DNA of 64,000 bases from Oreohelix idahoensis (Eukaryota; Mollusca; Gastropoda; Stylommatophora; Oreohelicidae), in contig JAMPIV010014129.1 of assembly GCA_024509875.1 (NCBI GenBank), positions 381,001-445,000 on the forward strand, read 5' to 3'. The notes beneath the pieces were generated by a model. That model was not told the DNA's origin, ran no database searches, and saw only the letters and a list, made by a program, of their open reading frames with translations. The translations under genes and the position numbers were made by a program. How positions within the stretch are numbered: position 1 is the first letter of the stretch; each line of letters opens with the position of its first letter. Of this stretch, positions 1 to 9,773 are shown one piece after another.

Positions 1-433
1 GAATAAACAAGGGAAGACAACCCCTAATCAACCTGACATCGCAGGTAAAGACACAATTATTCTTATGATAAAAACATAAGCAAATAACTTGACAGATGAC
101 TCCGTCAAAAATGACAGCAACAGTGCGTTATATGTGAAGGGGCCATAAAAACACCCCAGAGGCTGTCTTAAGTTCATGTCATATTTATGTCTTTAACGCC
201 CATATATTTTCGATGTGTACGCTCCAACGAGTACGCCAGCCCACGTGACTACGCGAGGGCCACAATAAAGCCCCAGCCTACGTGACTGCGCGAGCCCTCA
301 TCGCTGGCGTGTGTAAAGTCTGACGCAAGAGAAGCGGTCAGTTTGGTGAGATTCGCAGTAGAGGCAAGATATAAGAAACCAGAGTCGATCTGTAGATGCC
401 TTTAACACATTAGCAATTGAGCACTGATCAGTA
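1..433 (+). other. leader or LTR end of the cold-shock gag element
   Basis: Non-coding sequence upstream of the gag-like reading frame at 434. It has an AATAAA-type signal near 264 and two imperfect direct copies of a roughly 25-bp segment with an ACGTGACT core (about 232-257 and 273-296). This would fit an LTR end plus leader, but the left part lies outside the window and no LTR boundary or primer-binding site can be fixed. Confidence 0.35.
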
Positions 434-1243
434 GTGCAAAGTGAGGGCCAGAGCAATGCACCTGTGAAAGTAATATACGTGACGGTGCCGGAGGTAAGGC
501 GATTTGGTGGAAAGGCAAGTCCCACTTGGCAAGAATTTGTGAAAGACGTAGAAGCCGTGTGGAAGGTAGCGCCCTTTACTGCAGAAGATAAGGTAGACGT
601 TATCTGGAATAATGTGGTATCTAGAGAATTACGGATACGTGGCGGAGCCAAGGCCAGCCCTGAGAAGTTACTCGCAATAGTGGAAGAAGCCTACAGTGAG
701 CGACAACTAGTCAATGAGATGACTAGGGATTTCCAAGCCGTGAGTCAGGGGCCTAAGGAATATGCTGTTTTCTGGGAAGGCAAAAAGCCTGTTACACTAG
801 TGCAGGTAGCCAGTGTAGAAGCTCACACTAAAAAGGACGCACTCGAAGCAGAAGTATCTTTCCTAAAGTCCCAGCTAGCACAGCTATCACAGACCAGTTC
901 GCAAGCACAAGAGGAGGTGCAAAGAAAGAAAACACTATGCCAACCGCGGAAACAGCCAAAGCACGACGAGGAGGTGTGTGAGCAGGAACCTCAACTAGAC
1001 CTTCTTGTAGATGAGAGTCAGGCGGTTGACAAGGAAAGCTGTGATCTGACAGTAACCACAAACGTAGTTGCACCGACAAGGCGACAAGGGGTTTGCAAGT
1101 GGTATAGTGTCGACAGGGGCTGGGAATTTATTACGCCAGATGTTGGAGGTATTGATTTATTCGTACATCAGACCAAGATCTTCAGAAAAGGATTCCGGAG
1201 TCTGGCAAGGAACGAGCTTGATAGCAAACCATCTGATGCGTGA
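434..1243 (+). CDS. retroelement gag-like protein with C-terminal cold-shock domain (partial)
   Basis: A 269-residue reading frame. Residues about 1-115 resemble the capsid region of metazoan Ty3/gypsy gag proteins (RRFGGKASPTWQEFVKDVEAVW, then VVSRELRIRGGAKASPEKLL). Residues about 130-165 are Gln/Glu-rich and look like a coiled coil. Residues 219-260 match a cold-shock domain: RNP1-like KWYSVDRGWEFI, then RNP2-like DLFVHQ and KGFRSL, closest in feel to Lin-28/Y-box domains. The glycine of the usual GYGFI is replaced by Glu. No zinc knuckle is present, so the domain may be the nucleic-acid-binding part of gag; that role is inference. There is no in-frame ATG near the start: the frame opens with GTG after a TGA at 425, so the true start is upstream by splicing or frameshift, or has been lost. 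The last residues run into the LTR-like repeat at 1234, which truncates the domain. Confidence 0.6.
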   Translation: MQSEGQSNAPVKVIYVTVPEVRRFGGKASPTWQEFVKDVEAVWKVAPFTAEDKVDVIWNNVVSRELRIRGGAKASPEKLLAIVEEAYSERQLVNEMTRDFQAVSQGPKEYAVFWEGKKPVTLVQVASVEAHTKKDALEAEVSFLKSQLAQLSQTSSQAQEEVQRKKTLCQPRKQPKHDEEVCEQEPQLDLLVDESQAVDKESCDLTVTTNVVAPTRRQGVCKWYSVDRGWEFITPDVGGIDLFVHQTKIFRKGFRSLARNELDSKPSDA

Positions 1244-1587
1244 TGCCATATGATGATGGATGGTATCCGCATGTCTGGTTTTGTGTGGTGTGCAGATGTG
1301 TTCAGTCAAAACAATGTTCATACAAAAATAACAGGGCAATCCACATAGGACGTCAGTAAACTCACGACGTATAAAGTCAATGATTCTTGTAACAGCCGTT
1401 GACGTTTTTCTTCATTATTTATTGTGGACGCCACAGTGACAAAATGGTTACGCGAATATGTAGGCACATCAAACAGTCATTATCACAGCAACATTCAATA
1501 CAGCAATAGACGGTAGACAGCATTACAATGATGAGTCAGATGCATGTTATATTTCAAAGTGCTGTAAATGTAGTCAGGTGAAAAACT
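1234..1587 (-). repeat. 3' LTR of element 1
   Basis: Nearly identical to 9419-9773. On the minus strand it is preceded by a purine-rich tract (AGAAAAGGATGGA, about 1587-1599) suitable as a polypurine primer. It ends in ...CGCATCA. The first base is A where the other copy has T, so only the 5' copy has a clean TG...CA. Confidence 0.65.
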
Positions 1588-3079
1588 CCATCCTTTTCTA
1601 TAACAGCCAGGAGATAACCAGATGTATGAGATCAGTTCACTCTCCTTAGTTTGACTTCAGCAAGACAGACACGTCTGCCGAAGTATAAATAATGTCCTCA
1701 AAAATATCCTCTAGATAATAAAGGTTTTCCAAACCTAGTTCATTTAACAAAGTAGCAAGTAATGGTCCTTGGTACATGCATCAACCGATGCAGTACAATG
1801 CAGCGACATGTGAGCTGGGAAAAAACATCTCGTGACGACGACTTTCGAAGACAGGCTATGAATCGAAATCGCTCACGACCCAAAATCGATAGAGTTAATG
1901 AAAAAGTTAATTTACCTTGCTTTCAAGAAATACAGAAATATCACGCCTCCCGGCATGTGCAAATACACTAGAGGTATTATCCCGAATAAACGAAATATCC
2001 ATAAGAGGACTACACATCCCTGACAGAACAAAAAATAGCGGAGATCCCCTCTTCAACGAGGCATCTCTTTCGCCATTCCAAATCGCTCACTCCACTAGTG
2101 GTGGGCGGAAACCGATCGACCAAGAAGCAAGACAAGTCATGCGCAGTCCAGTGCAAAATGACCACAGCTCAAACTTAACTGCATTCGATACCAACGCGAG
2201 AAGACAAATGCTTACCGAGAAAAGTGACTATAAATTTCAAGCAGTTGTTGCCCTTGCGTTATAAAATAGATATTGAAATAAAACGATGTTGCGAGAATTT
2301 ATCACGCAACATATCACCACCTCCTCCCGATAAAAAAAAAAAATGTGGAACATATTTTTTTTTTCAATATCAAAGAGCATGCGATAAGCGGCTCAAAACG
2401 CACGAATTATGCGCTGATAATTAACTAAATTGCCAAACAATAGGCTAATTATAGAGTGTCTGGTGAGGATATACCTCAACAGAAAAATAAATATGTCTCA
2501 AAAAATATTCACATCGGGGAGGTGTCACCAACACACATCACGTTAGCATGTAAACACAATATACGTATGCAAGTTACTATAATCATCATTAAACAGCATA
2601 CTCTAATATTGTCTTTAAAAATGGATGTACAAATCTGATAGGAAAATTTAAATAGTACATTCTTTGACATGTAATGACATAAGTACATAGTAAAGTTAAA
2701 CTACATGACGATCCAGGACATATGCTCTGGTATTCCGAGGGCAAGTACACAATCTAGAACTCGTCATGCTTGATACTAGTAAGGTAAGTCCTCAGCTCAA
2801 CACTGACATTCTGAGAAAGTACAAGCAATATAATGCTAATTAATAACTAATATGCTTCATAAGGTACAATACATTATTAATAATTGTGGCTGTTTAGTAA
2901 ACTAACGGCCCTTATATTAACTACTCAGTCCTCCTCTATCATCTTAAAAAACGAACAGAAGAAGATGACAACAAAGCACGATAGTGTGTACATATAGAGT
3001 AAGTACAGATTGTCTAATCTATTGTAGAAATATAGGTGTGTTATGACTCTGTAATATATGGAAATATAGGACAGAAGTA
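1588..3079 (-). other. 3' non-coding region of element 1
   Basis: About 1.5 kb between the RNase H stop and the 3' LTR, three times longer than the 480 bp in element 2, so extra DNA may be nested here. It is AT-rich, with poly-A/T runs near 2332-2342 and 2356-2364. The short reading frames (for example 1917-2264) have no recognisable similarity. Confidence 0.4.
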
Positions 3080-4372
3080 TTAGTTGGAGTCATGTGGGCA
3101 TCTAGACAAAATGTCAGCCATCACATTATCCGCACCACGGATAGCTCGTACCGTGAAGTGAAAAGGTTGAAGAGCTATAGCATATCGAGTGGATCTCGAA
3201 CTCTTCAAATTCTTAGTCTGAATAGCTGTAAGAGCTTTCTGATCAGTCTCTAGAATGAAATGTGCGCCCAGGAGGAATCTTTGTAGCTTTAGAATTGACC
3301 AAACCATCGCTAACAACTCACGGTCTAAAACCGAGTAGTTCCTCTCTGCCGCATTTAGTTTTCTAGAAATGTACATAACAGGATGCAGAGTATTTGCATC
3401 TTCTTGCATCAGTGCTGCTCCAATCCCAGTGGATGAAGCATCACTCCGAAGAACAAAAGTCCTATCAAGAGTAGGTAATCTTAAGATGGGAGGAGAAGAA
3501 AATATATTCTTGATTTGGTCTAGTGAAGATTGGCATTCTTCAGACCAACGGACCAGATTAGGCGAACCTTTCTTCAACAATGTTGATAGAGGTGCCATGA
3601 TCGAAGATAAATTTGGAATAAATCTCCCATAAAATTGAATTAAACCTAAGAGACTCCTAACTTGTTTCTTCGTTTTAGGAACAGAGATGTTCAGTATTTT
3701 GGAAGTATTGTGGTCTTCTGTCTTCAAGAGACCATGACCAACACGATGACCCAGGAAAGAGATTTCACCAAAACCAACAAAAGCTTTAGAAGGTTTTGCT
3801 GTCAAATTATTCTCCCGTAGAGTGGACAGTAAGTCATATAACCCTAAATAGTGATCTTCCCAGGTATCACTGAAGAGACAGATGTCATCTAAGTATGCGA
3901 TGACATCCGAACGATGTGACAGAATTCGACGCATCATGCGAACGAAAGTGGCAGGGGCGTTCATGAGACCAAAAGGCATAACATTCCATTGAAATAGACC
4001 CCTAGGTGTAGACAAAGCAGTAAGAGGTTTGGCATGCTCTGCTAAAGGCACTTGCCAATAACCTTTAGACAAGTCAAGTTTAGTGAAGAATCTAGAATTA
4101 GAAAGTCTAATCAGTAGATCTTCTAACAAAGGCATCGGTTCAGCGTCGAACTTTGTGACCTGATTCAATTTGCGATAATCAACGCAAATTCGTATGTTCT
4201 TATCATTCTTCCGGACAATAACCATGGAAGAAGAATATGGTGAAGTCGATGGTTCAATTATATTTAATTGAATCATTTCATCCAATTCCTTTTCCACTTG
4301 CGACTGAAAGTGTATAGGAATAGGATACGGCCTAACCCTAATTGGATTATTGTCGGTAAGAATTATGGTCAT
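3080..4372 (-). CDS. pol: reverse transcriptase-RNase H of element 1
   Basis: 430 residues. The fingers/palm start with RVRPYPIPIHFQSQVEKELD, a typical Ty3/gypsy RT opening. Motif A is TKLDLSKGYWQVPL and the catalytic motif YLDD lies at 3884-3895 (DNA). The connection FLGHRVGHG and LLGLIQFYGRFIPN follow. The RNase H domain shows its Asp in LRSDASSTGIGAAL, its Glu in AERNYSVLDRELLAMVW and a further Asp in ETDQKAL. The protein ends just after RNase H, so nothing is encoded downstream: integrase has already been made upstream. The assigned Met is internal to the polyprotein. One extra base near 4360 puts this frame out of register with the integrase frame (4347-6110). All visible catalytic residues are present. 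Confidence 0.9.
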   Translation of the reverse strand: MTIILTDNNPIRVRPYPIPIHFQSQVEKELDEMIQLNIIEPSTSPYSSSMVIVRKNDKNIRICVDYRKLNQVTKFDAEPMPLLEDLLIRLSNSRFFTKLDLSKGYWQVPLAEHAKPLTALSTPRGLFQWNVMPFGLMNAPATFVRMMRRILSHRSDVIAYLDDICLFSDTWEDHYLGLYDLLSTLRENNLTAKPSKAFVGFGEISFLGHRVGHGLLKTEDHNTSKILNISVPKTKKQVRSLLGLIQFYGRFIPNLSSIMAPLSTLLKKGSPNLVRWSEECQSSLDQIKNIFSSPPILRLPTLDRTFVLRSDASSTGIGAALMQEDANTLHPVMYISRKLNAAERNYSVLDRELLAMVWSILKLQRFLLGAHFILETDQKALTAIQTKNLKSSRSTRYAIALQPFHFTVRAIRGADNVMADILSRCPHDSN

Positions 4373-6110
4373 GTTCTATGACATCTGTGTGTCCAGGAAT
4401 GTCAGTGAGAACATCCTGAAATGTTTGTAACATCGACGAGACTTGTCGATGTTCGTCACCAGAAAGATTAGGAGAAACAGAAACGTTTTTCCAAGATTCC
4501 GTGGAATGTAATGGAACCACTGGAAGGGGAAGGTTGACATCAGAGAAGGTAGCTTCCTCATCCTGAATGACAGACAGGGATGAATAATGACCGTGAGGTG
4601 CAGGAGCATCATCCGTTGCCTGGAAAATAGGCAGCAAATAGTCCGGACGTTCGTGAAATTCCGAAAGCATGTTTATGTGGAAAGTTTTATGCTTTCCATC
4701 AATATCGACCACATAGTCAACATCGGAAATCCGAGAGACTATTGCATGCGGACCTTTCCATGCAATAAGAAGTCTATTTTCCCTACTGGGGAGTAGGACG
4801 AATGCTTTGTCACCTGGACAAAGTTGTCGTAGACATCTATTCTTGTTAGCAAACTGTCTTGCCTTCTCTTTAGCAATTTCTGATGAAGCAGTTGCTAGCT
4901 TACATGTCTCAATGATCTTTTGTCTAAGAGCAATGACATACTCATATGAGGATTGAGTTTCATCGCTAATATCATCGGCAGTGATGAGATCGTGTAATAA
5001 AGACATAGGGCCGCGTGGACGCGCGCCAAAGACAAGTTCGAAGGGAGAAAATCCTGTGTGTTCATTAGGGACTTCTCTATAGGCAAAGAGAGCCGCGGGT
5101 AAAACCCTGTCCCAATCTTGAGGATGATCTTCAGTTATCTTACAATGCAAAGTCTTGAGCGTTCTATTCAGACGCTCAACTAACCCATTAGACATAGGAT
5201 GGTAGATACTACTGAGAGATCGTTCAATATGTAAGGTAGACATTACCTGTGACATAGTGTCAGATATGAGTTGAGTGCCATGGTCTGACAATATTTCTCT
5301 GGGGAACCCCAAGCGAGAAAATATCAACCAAAGAGCATCTGCGATATCTGTAGTAGATATGCTCTTAAGAGGAATAGCCTCTGGCCAACGTGTGCAGATA
5401 TCGACACATGTAAGGATAAACTGATGTCCTCTGGCCGACTTGACCTTAAAAGGGCCAATAATATCTATGGCCATTTTCTGAAACGGCCGAATAGGAATGT
5501 CAGCAGCCTGGATAGGCGCAGCATGTCGTGGTCCTCTAGATTTGACCTCCTGACATACCTTGCATGATCGGCAGTAAATACGAATGTCCTTATTGACAAA
5601 AGGCCAAAAGAAAGCCGCAAGGACTCTCGACTTCGTACGGGCAAAACCCATATGTCCAGCACATTGCGAGTCATGAGCATGTTGTAATATTTGGACTCTC
5701 ATGCTCTTGGGAACAAGAATTTGCGAATGTGCCGACGTAGTCGAATCTTGTACCATACGTACAAGTACGCCGTTTCTCATTGCAATCCAAGATTTTCTAT
5801 TTGTATCCTGATTCGGATCACCTTTCTTCGCAAGAACGAAGAATTTTTTTAAAGAAGGATCTTCTTCTTGCAATTTTATGAAGGAGTCACGAGTGATTAC
5901 TAAGTGACTATCTTGGCTATCAACTTCATTATCACTATTCAGTGAAGTTTCGGGTGTTTGTAGAGCTTGTGCTCTTGTAACTACTGCATTTGTAGCTTGC
6001 ATGTTATTATCTTCCCAAGCAGCAATCTGCTGTGGGGTACACTCCCTAACTCCGTGAATACGACCAATAATAAGGTCCGCAATAGGATTAGGTAAGAGAC
6101 AAGCATGCAC
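4347..6110 (-). CDS. pol: protease C-terminus and integrase of element 1
   Basis: 587 residues. The first 20 are the end of the aspartic protease (DLIIGRIHG). A linker follows, then the integrase zinc-binding domain (HAHDSQCAGHMG ... CRSCKVCQ, an HHCC module). The DDE core shows Asp in MAIDIIGPF, Asp in ILSDHGTQL and Glu in GLVERLNRT. The C-terminal GPY/F-type module (AWKGPHAIVSRISDVDYVVDI) is characteristic of Ty3/gypsy integrases. The frame then runs on about 100 residues toward RT and breaks at 'DVIEHD' by a one-base insertion. The A-run near 6160 causes another frame break, from the protease start. Integrase upstream of RT is the Gmr1-type or copia-like order. Confidence 0.9.
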   Translation of the reverse strand: MHACLLPNPIADLIIGRIHGVRECTPQQIAAWEDNNMQATNAVVTRAQALQTPETSLNSDNEVDSQDSHLVITRDSFIKLQEEDPSLKKFFVLAKKGDPNQDTNRKSWIAMRNGVLVRMVQDSTTSAHSQILVPKSMRVQILQHAHDSQCAGHMGFARTKSRVLAAFFWPFVNKDIRIYCRSCKVCQEVKSRGPRHAAPIQAADIPIRPFQKMAIDIIGPFKVKSARGHQFILTCVDICTRWPEAIPLKSISTTDIADALWLIFSRLGFPREILSDHGTQLISDTMSQVMSTLHIERSLSSIYHPMSNGLVERLNRTLKTLHCKITEDHPQDWDRVLPAALFAYREVPNEHTGFSPFELVFGARPRGPMSLLHDLITADDISDETQSSYEYVIALRQKIIETCKLATASSEIAKEKARQFANKNRCLRQLCPGDKAFVLLPSRENRLLIAWKGPHAIVSRISDVDYVVDIDGKHKTFHINMLSEFHERPDYLLPIFQATDDAPAPHGHYSSLSVIQDEEATFSDVNLPLPVVPLHSTESWKNVSVSPNLSGDEHRQVSSMLQTFQDVLTDIPGHTDVIEHDHNSYRQ

Positions 6111-6378
6111 ATCTCCAGTAAAGAAAGGAGTGGCAATGCGAATTACAGCAGTAGGATATTTTTTCTAGAGTGCCGCCAAATGTGACACATTTAATAACCC
6201 TTCCTGTAGCACAAGATGGATCTACAAGCGATTGTCTAACACCAATAGTGGTGCATCCGGAATCGAAAAGTAGTGAGACCGGAGTATCATTAACAAGACC
6301 CTTATGTAGGATTAAAGAACCCCTCCCGTCATGCGCAACAGCAGCAGGAAGAGCGGGAAGTGGGTGACCACAACTCAA
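6088..6378 (-). CDS. pol: aspartic protease N-terminal part of element 1
   Basis: A 96-residue frame holding the retropepsin active-site motif LLFDSGCTTIGVRQS, which matches element 2 closely. The start shown here is only where the frame is open to a Met-like codon: the Cys-rich CPQC...LSCGH motif lies at about 6360-6420, partly upstream of it. After GGTLEK the frame shifts by one base at an A-run (near 6160), and the last 35 residues of this frame are meaningless. The rest of the protease continues in the next frame (4347-6110). Confidence 0.75.
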   Translation of the reverse strand: MSCGHPLPALPAAVAHDGRGSLILHKGLVNDTPVSLLFDSGCTTIGVRQSLVDPSCATGRVIKCVTFGGTLEKISYCCNSHCHSFLYWRCACLSLT

Positions 6379-6383
6379 AGTAG

Positions 6384-7088
6384 TTATGTTACCCGGTTCG
6401 AATAAAGTACTGCATTGGGGGCATTTGTTTGCTCTCTCAAAGTCAAAAGCAGAACCAGTGACAGCGTCAAAGTTTTTACTATCAACAACATGATTACAGG
6501 CTCCCTCAGTTTCCTGTTGTACAGCATTAGCCTGCTGATATCTCTTTTTTTTGTGTTGAGATCTACCCCGACTATTATTACCTCTGAAGTTATCAGAGTT
6601 ATTATTATCTCTGCAGTTATTATTGTCTCTATTGTATTTGTTATCCTGGTTCGAATTCCAGTTTCCACGATTACTATCATGTTCACATTGATGCGAACAT
6701 CTATTTGTTTGGTTCTGAGGTCTTCGGCAGGAATAACCTCTATTACCATATCCTCTTTTGAAATGCTTATAATTATTAGGGTGATAGTAACGAGTACTAT
6801 CAGGTTGTCTCCAATCTTCGAAGAAGAATCACCATGAAATTGATTTCCATGATTTTGACAGAAATTACCGCTACTCTTTCTATCAAAATTTTGTTGGAAT
6901 CTACGAGCAAAGTTTTGGCCATACGGAGCTGCCGAAGCAACTGGTAAACCTTCTTTCACCTTAGAGTTACCCATGGTTATGTGTGGGTGCGCAGTTACGT
7001 ATTGGCAACAGAAATCTTCCATTTCTTTTATTGTTTTAGGTTTACGTTCATGAAGGAAAGCAAGGAAAGACTCATTGACAGACGACAT
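6384..7088 (-). CDS. gag: gag C-terminal part of element 1 (frame broken)
   Basis: 234 residues. The first 80 (VNESFLAFLHERKPKTIKEMEDF..., then a Gln/Asn-rich basic stretch) align with element 2 gag. From about 6838 the frame shifts, and the Ile/Thr-rich remainder is an out-of-frame reading of an Asn/Arg/Gly-rich RNA-binding tail. The true frame of the tail reads into the CPQC motif and protease with no stop, thanks to a run of five C at about 6416-6420. Gag and pol therefore appear to have been one continuous frame in this copy. No CCHC zinc knuckle is seen. Confidence 0.65.
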   Translation of the reverse strand: MSSVNESFLAFLHERKPKTIKEMEDFCCQYVTAHPHITMGNSKVKEGLPVASAAPYGQNFARRFQQNFDRKSSGNFCQNHGNQFHGDSSSKIGDNLIVLVTITLIIISISKEDMVIEVIPAEDLRTKQIDVRINVNMIVIVETGIRTRITNTIETIITAEIIITLITSEVIIVGVDLNTKKRDISRLMLYNRKLREPVIMLLIVKTLTLSLVLLLTLREQTNAPNAVLYSNRVT

Positions 7089-7105
7089 GACTTTGTCTCT
7101 AAGTA

Positions 7106-7990
7106 TTAAGTCATAAGTCCTTCATAAGTTTTTTCCGTCTTAGATAGTTCAACCCATCGTGAGAAAGTAATGCGTATTCTTGCAATAAACTCGGAGAATT
7201 CAACTCCATTTTCAGGTAACATGTTTTTAAATTGTAGACGATAGCCGTCTTCGTTAAGCTGATATTTCTTTAACAAAGCGGCCCTGACAACCTTATAATT
7301 GTTCTTGTCAGGTTCATCCACCATATTTAATATACTTAGAGCTTTACCTGTCAGTATCCCTGATAACTGATAAACATATTTTGCTTTGTCTATGTTATGA
7401 GCTGTACATGCTTGTTCAAATCTGTCCAGATAGAACATTATGTCATCGCTGGAAGGACTAAATGTTGGTAACTTAATCTTAAAAGTATCATTATTAGCCT
7501 TACCAGAAGATGAACCCTTGTTTGAATCATTACCATTACTCATGCTTGTCAATTTCAATTTTTCCAACTCTAAAGCTAAGACCTTTTCTTCATGTTCCAT
7601 TTTTGCTTTCTCTTTCCTCTCATCAGACTCTCTCTGTAATCTTCTTTCCTCAGCCTGAGCCTCTTTTTGAAGTCTTTCATTTTCAGCTTCTTTTTCAAGT
7701 CTTTTATTTTCAGCCTCTTTTTCAAGTCTTTTATTCTCAGCTTCTAGCTGGAGTTTTCTTTCCTCAGCTTCTGATTCCCTTTTTTGTTTTTCCATTTCCA
7801 TTTGGAATCTCTTTTCATCCACCTGCATCTGCAGTTTCTTTTGTTCAGCTTCCATCTGCAGTTTCTTTTGTTCAGCTTCCATTGCTTTATCATATCGAGC
7901 AGTTGCAAATTCTTCTAACTTATCACCAGTCTTCCCAAGCAATTTACCCTGCTCAATAAAGTGCTCAAATGTAGACATGATGTCTAACAT
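7106..7990 (-). CDS. gag: gag N-terminal part of element 1
   Basis: 294 residues starting MLDIMSTFEHFIEQGK. Residues about 25-140 are a Lys/Glu/Gln-rich coiled coil built from near repeats (EAEQKKLQM, LEKEAENKR). Residues about 165-294 are a capsid-like helical region (FKIKLPTFSPSSDDIMFYLDRFEQAC ... KNYKVVRAALLKKYQLNEDGYRLQFKNM ... EFSEFIARIRITFSRWVELSKTEKTYEGLM) of the type from which the vertebrate SCAN domain is thought to derive. A one-base loss at about 7105 ends the frame early. The second Met (7978) is conserved in element 2 and is probably the initiator. Confidence 0.8.
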   Translation of the reverse strand: MLDIMSTFEHFIEQGKLLGKTGDKLEEFATARYDKAMEAEQKKLQMEAEQKKLQMQVDEKRFQMEMEKQKRESEAEERKLQLEAENKRLEKEAENKRLEKEAENERLQKEAQAEERRLQRESDERKEKAKMEHEEKVLALELEKLKLTSMSNGNDSNKGSSSGKANNDTFKIKLPTFSPSSDDIMFYLDRFEQACTAHNIDKAKYVYQLSGILTGKALSILNMVDEPDKNNYKVVRAALLKKYQLNEDGYRLQFKNMLPENGVEFSEFIARIRITFSRWVELSKTEKTYEGLMT

Positions 7991-9418
7991 ATAAGTCCAA
8001 AACCTGAAATAATTAACTAATTTATTTCAAACCTAAGTGTAACAAGTCTTAATTAAGCACTTGTATATTCACATCACCTTATATTATCCCAGTCTCTGTG
8101 GGAAACAAGTCTCCAATCAAAGAACTTGTATATGAAATATCAACAATCAATTCTTGATCATAAGTGCACTTCTCATTCAATAGTGCACGACACTATTCAT
8201 CATTCATTTATCATCAGTGTAGTAGTAACAGTGCATTAGCATAGCCCATTAACTAATTACTATAACTGTAAACAATGACTATGTAAACACATGCAGAATG
8301 TAAACATTGAAAATGTAAACAATACAAACAATGTAAACAATAACAATGTAAACAATAACAAAGATCAGCAACAATACAAAAACGTTCGCAGAAATCAACT
8401 AAAAATAAAGCAGAAATTAATGAAATATCACAAAAAATGTGACGATATCTGCGATAGAATTAAACAAAATACATGACACCACAGTGTATAAACAAAAATG
8501 TTGTATGAAACTAAATTATAGACAAGAGTAGGCTAACAAATACAAATCAAAACAAAACTAAAGAATGCGAAATAATAACGAAAACAATATTAAAACATGT
8601 CATCACAGCTAACATAAATAGCAACAGAAGTCGCTTAGCAAATTCCAGTATTGGAAATTTGCAAACCTTACAGAAAACGCTCACAATAGACGACCTCTAT
8701 GACGTGGCATAATCTAACGGAGACACCACCCAACCGAGAACCCGCTGAAATATAAACATATAAATATACGAATAACATATAAACATATAACATATAGAAT
8801 GAGATGATACACAGAAGACTCAGCAGAAGTATAAGGGCACAGTTTACATACAAACAGGCCACTTAACTTATAGGCTTCCAATCGTAGAACAGCAGAAAAA
8901 CGGATGTCAATCAACGTCCTAAAGAGCGAAGCTCCAACGATGATGGCACATCTGAACTGCTTCCACTGCTAACACGATGGTACAAGAGCTTCTGAAATAC
9001 TGTGTGTTGAGTTGTTTCGGCACTTGACCTTCTAATCCAAAAGTAAGTTGATGGAAATCGGTACTTGGCCTTCTTCAGAAAACAACCCGTTTCAACCGGC
9101 ACTTGACCTTCACAAAAACGACAGCACTGGAACCTTGACAGCAGCAACTTGCTTGACTTGCGTAAAAGATAACAGCAGTCCGAGTTATCCGGTAACATGT
9201 AACAACGCCGGGTACTGTCAAATTCTTGTTTCCGTCAAAAAGTTGAAATTTTGACTTTTACCGGGCAACGCCGAGTACTTTGAAAATTTTGAAGATGTTG
9301 ACTGTATTGAAGAATGTTAATTTCTTGAAGGATGCTGATGAATTCTTGTTGAAAATGAAGTGGGTAAGGGACCCCGTGTTTGCTGGTACCAGAATCAAAC
9401 CAGCTTATGGCCACCAAA
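7991..9418 (-). other. leader of element 1
   Basis: 1.4 kb between the 5' LTR and gag. On the minus strand it begins with TT then TGGTGGCCATAAGCTGG, a candidate primer-binding site (TGG start) that I cannot assign to a tRNA. Near 8270-8360 there is a tandem array of the octamer TGTAAACA. Apart from one 61-residue low-complexity reading frame there, it is non-coding. Confidence 0.55.
8266..8365 (+). repeat. TGTAAACA/AATGTAAACA short tandem array
   Basis: About eight copies of TGTAAAC(A) at irregular 10-18-bp spacing inside the element 1 leader. The translated frame 8291-8476 (NVNNTNNVNNNN...) is only the reading of this repeat. Confidence 0.7.
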
Positions 9419-9773
9419 TGATGCGTGATGCCATATGATGATGGATGGTATCCGCATGTCTGGTTTTGTGTGGTGTGCAGATGTGTTCAGTCAAAACAAT
9501 GTTCATACAAAAAATAACAGGGCAATCCACATAGGACGTCAGTAAACTCACGACGTATAAAGTCAATGATTCTTGTAACAGCCGTTGACGTTTTTCTTCA
9601 TTATTTATTGTGGACGCCACAGTGACAAAATGGTTACGCGAATATGTAGGCACATCAAACAGTCATTATCACAGCAACATTCAATACAGCAATAGACGGT
9701 AGACAGCATTACAATGATGAGTCAGATGCATGTTATATTTCAAAGTGCTGTAAATGTAGTCTGGTGAAAAACA
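9419..9773 (-). repeat. 5' LTR of element 1
   Basis: Matches 1234-1587 apart from about one substitution and one A-run length change. On the minus strand it begins TGTTTTTCACC and ends CGCATCA, the expected TG...CA, and is followed after two bases by the TGGTGG candidate primer site. At 355 bp it is much shorter than the 1.56-kb LTR of the related element 2. Confidence 0.7.

Larger units (their letters stand above)
1234..9773 (-). mobile_element. element 1: Ty3/gypsy LTR retrotransposon with integrase before RT
   Basis: Read on the minus strand it runs LTR (9773-9419), leader, gag (7990-6384), protease (about 6378-6110), integrase (about 5700-4700), reverse transcriptase and RNase H (4372-3080), non-coding 3' region, purine-rich tract and LTR (1587-1234). 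The two 355-bp flanking copies differ by about one substitution and one indel. The coding part is a close relative of element 2. At least four frame breaks interrupt it. The flanks (CCATC at left, TTATA at right) do not match, so there is no target-site duplication. Recombination between elements or a rearranged assembly could explain this. Confidence 0.75.

Noticed and set aside
298..651. Minus-strand frame overlapping the cold-shock gag
   Set aside because: Shadow of the gag frame; no similarity of its own.
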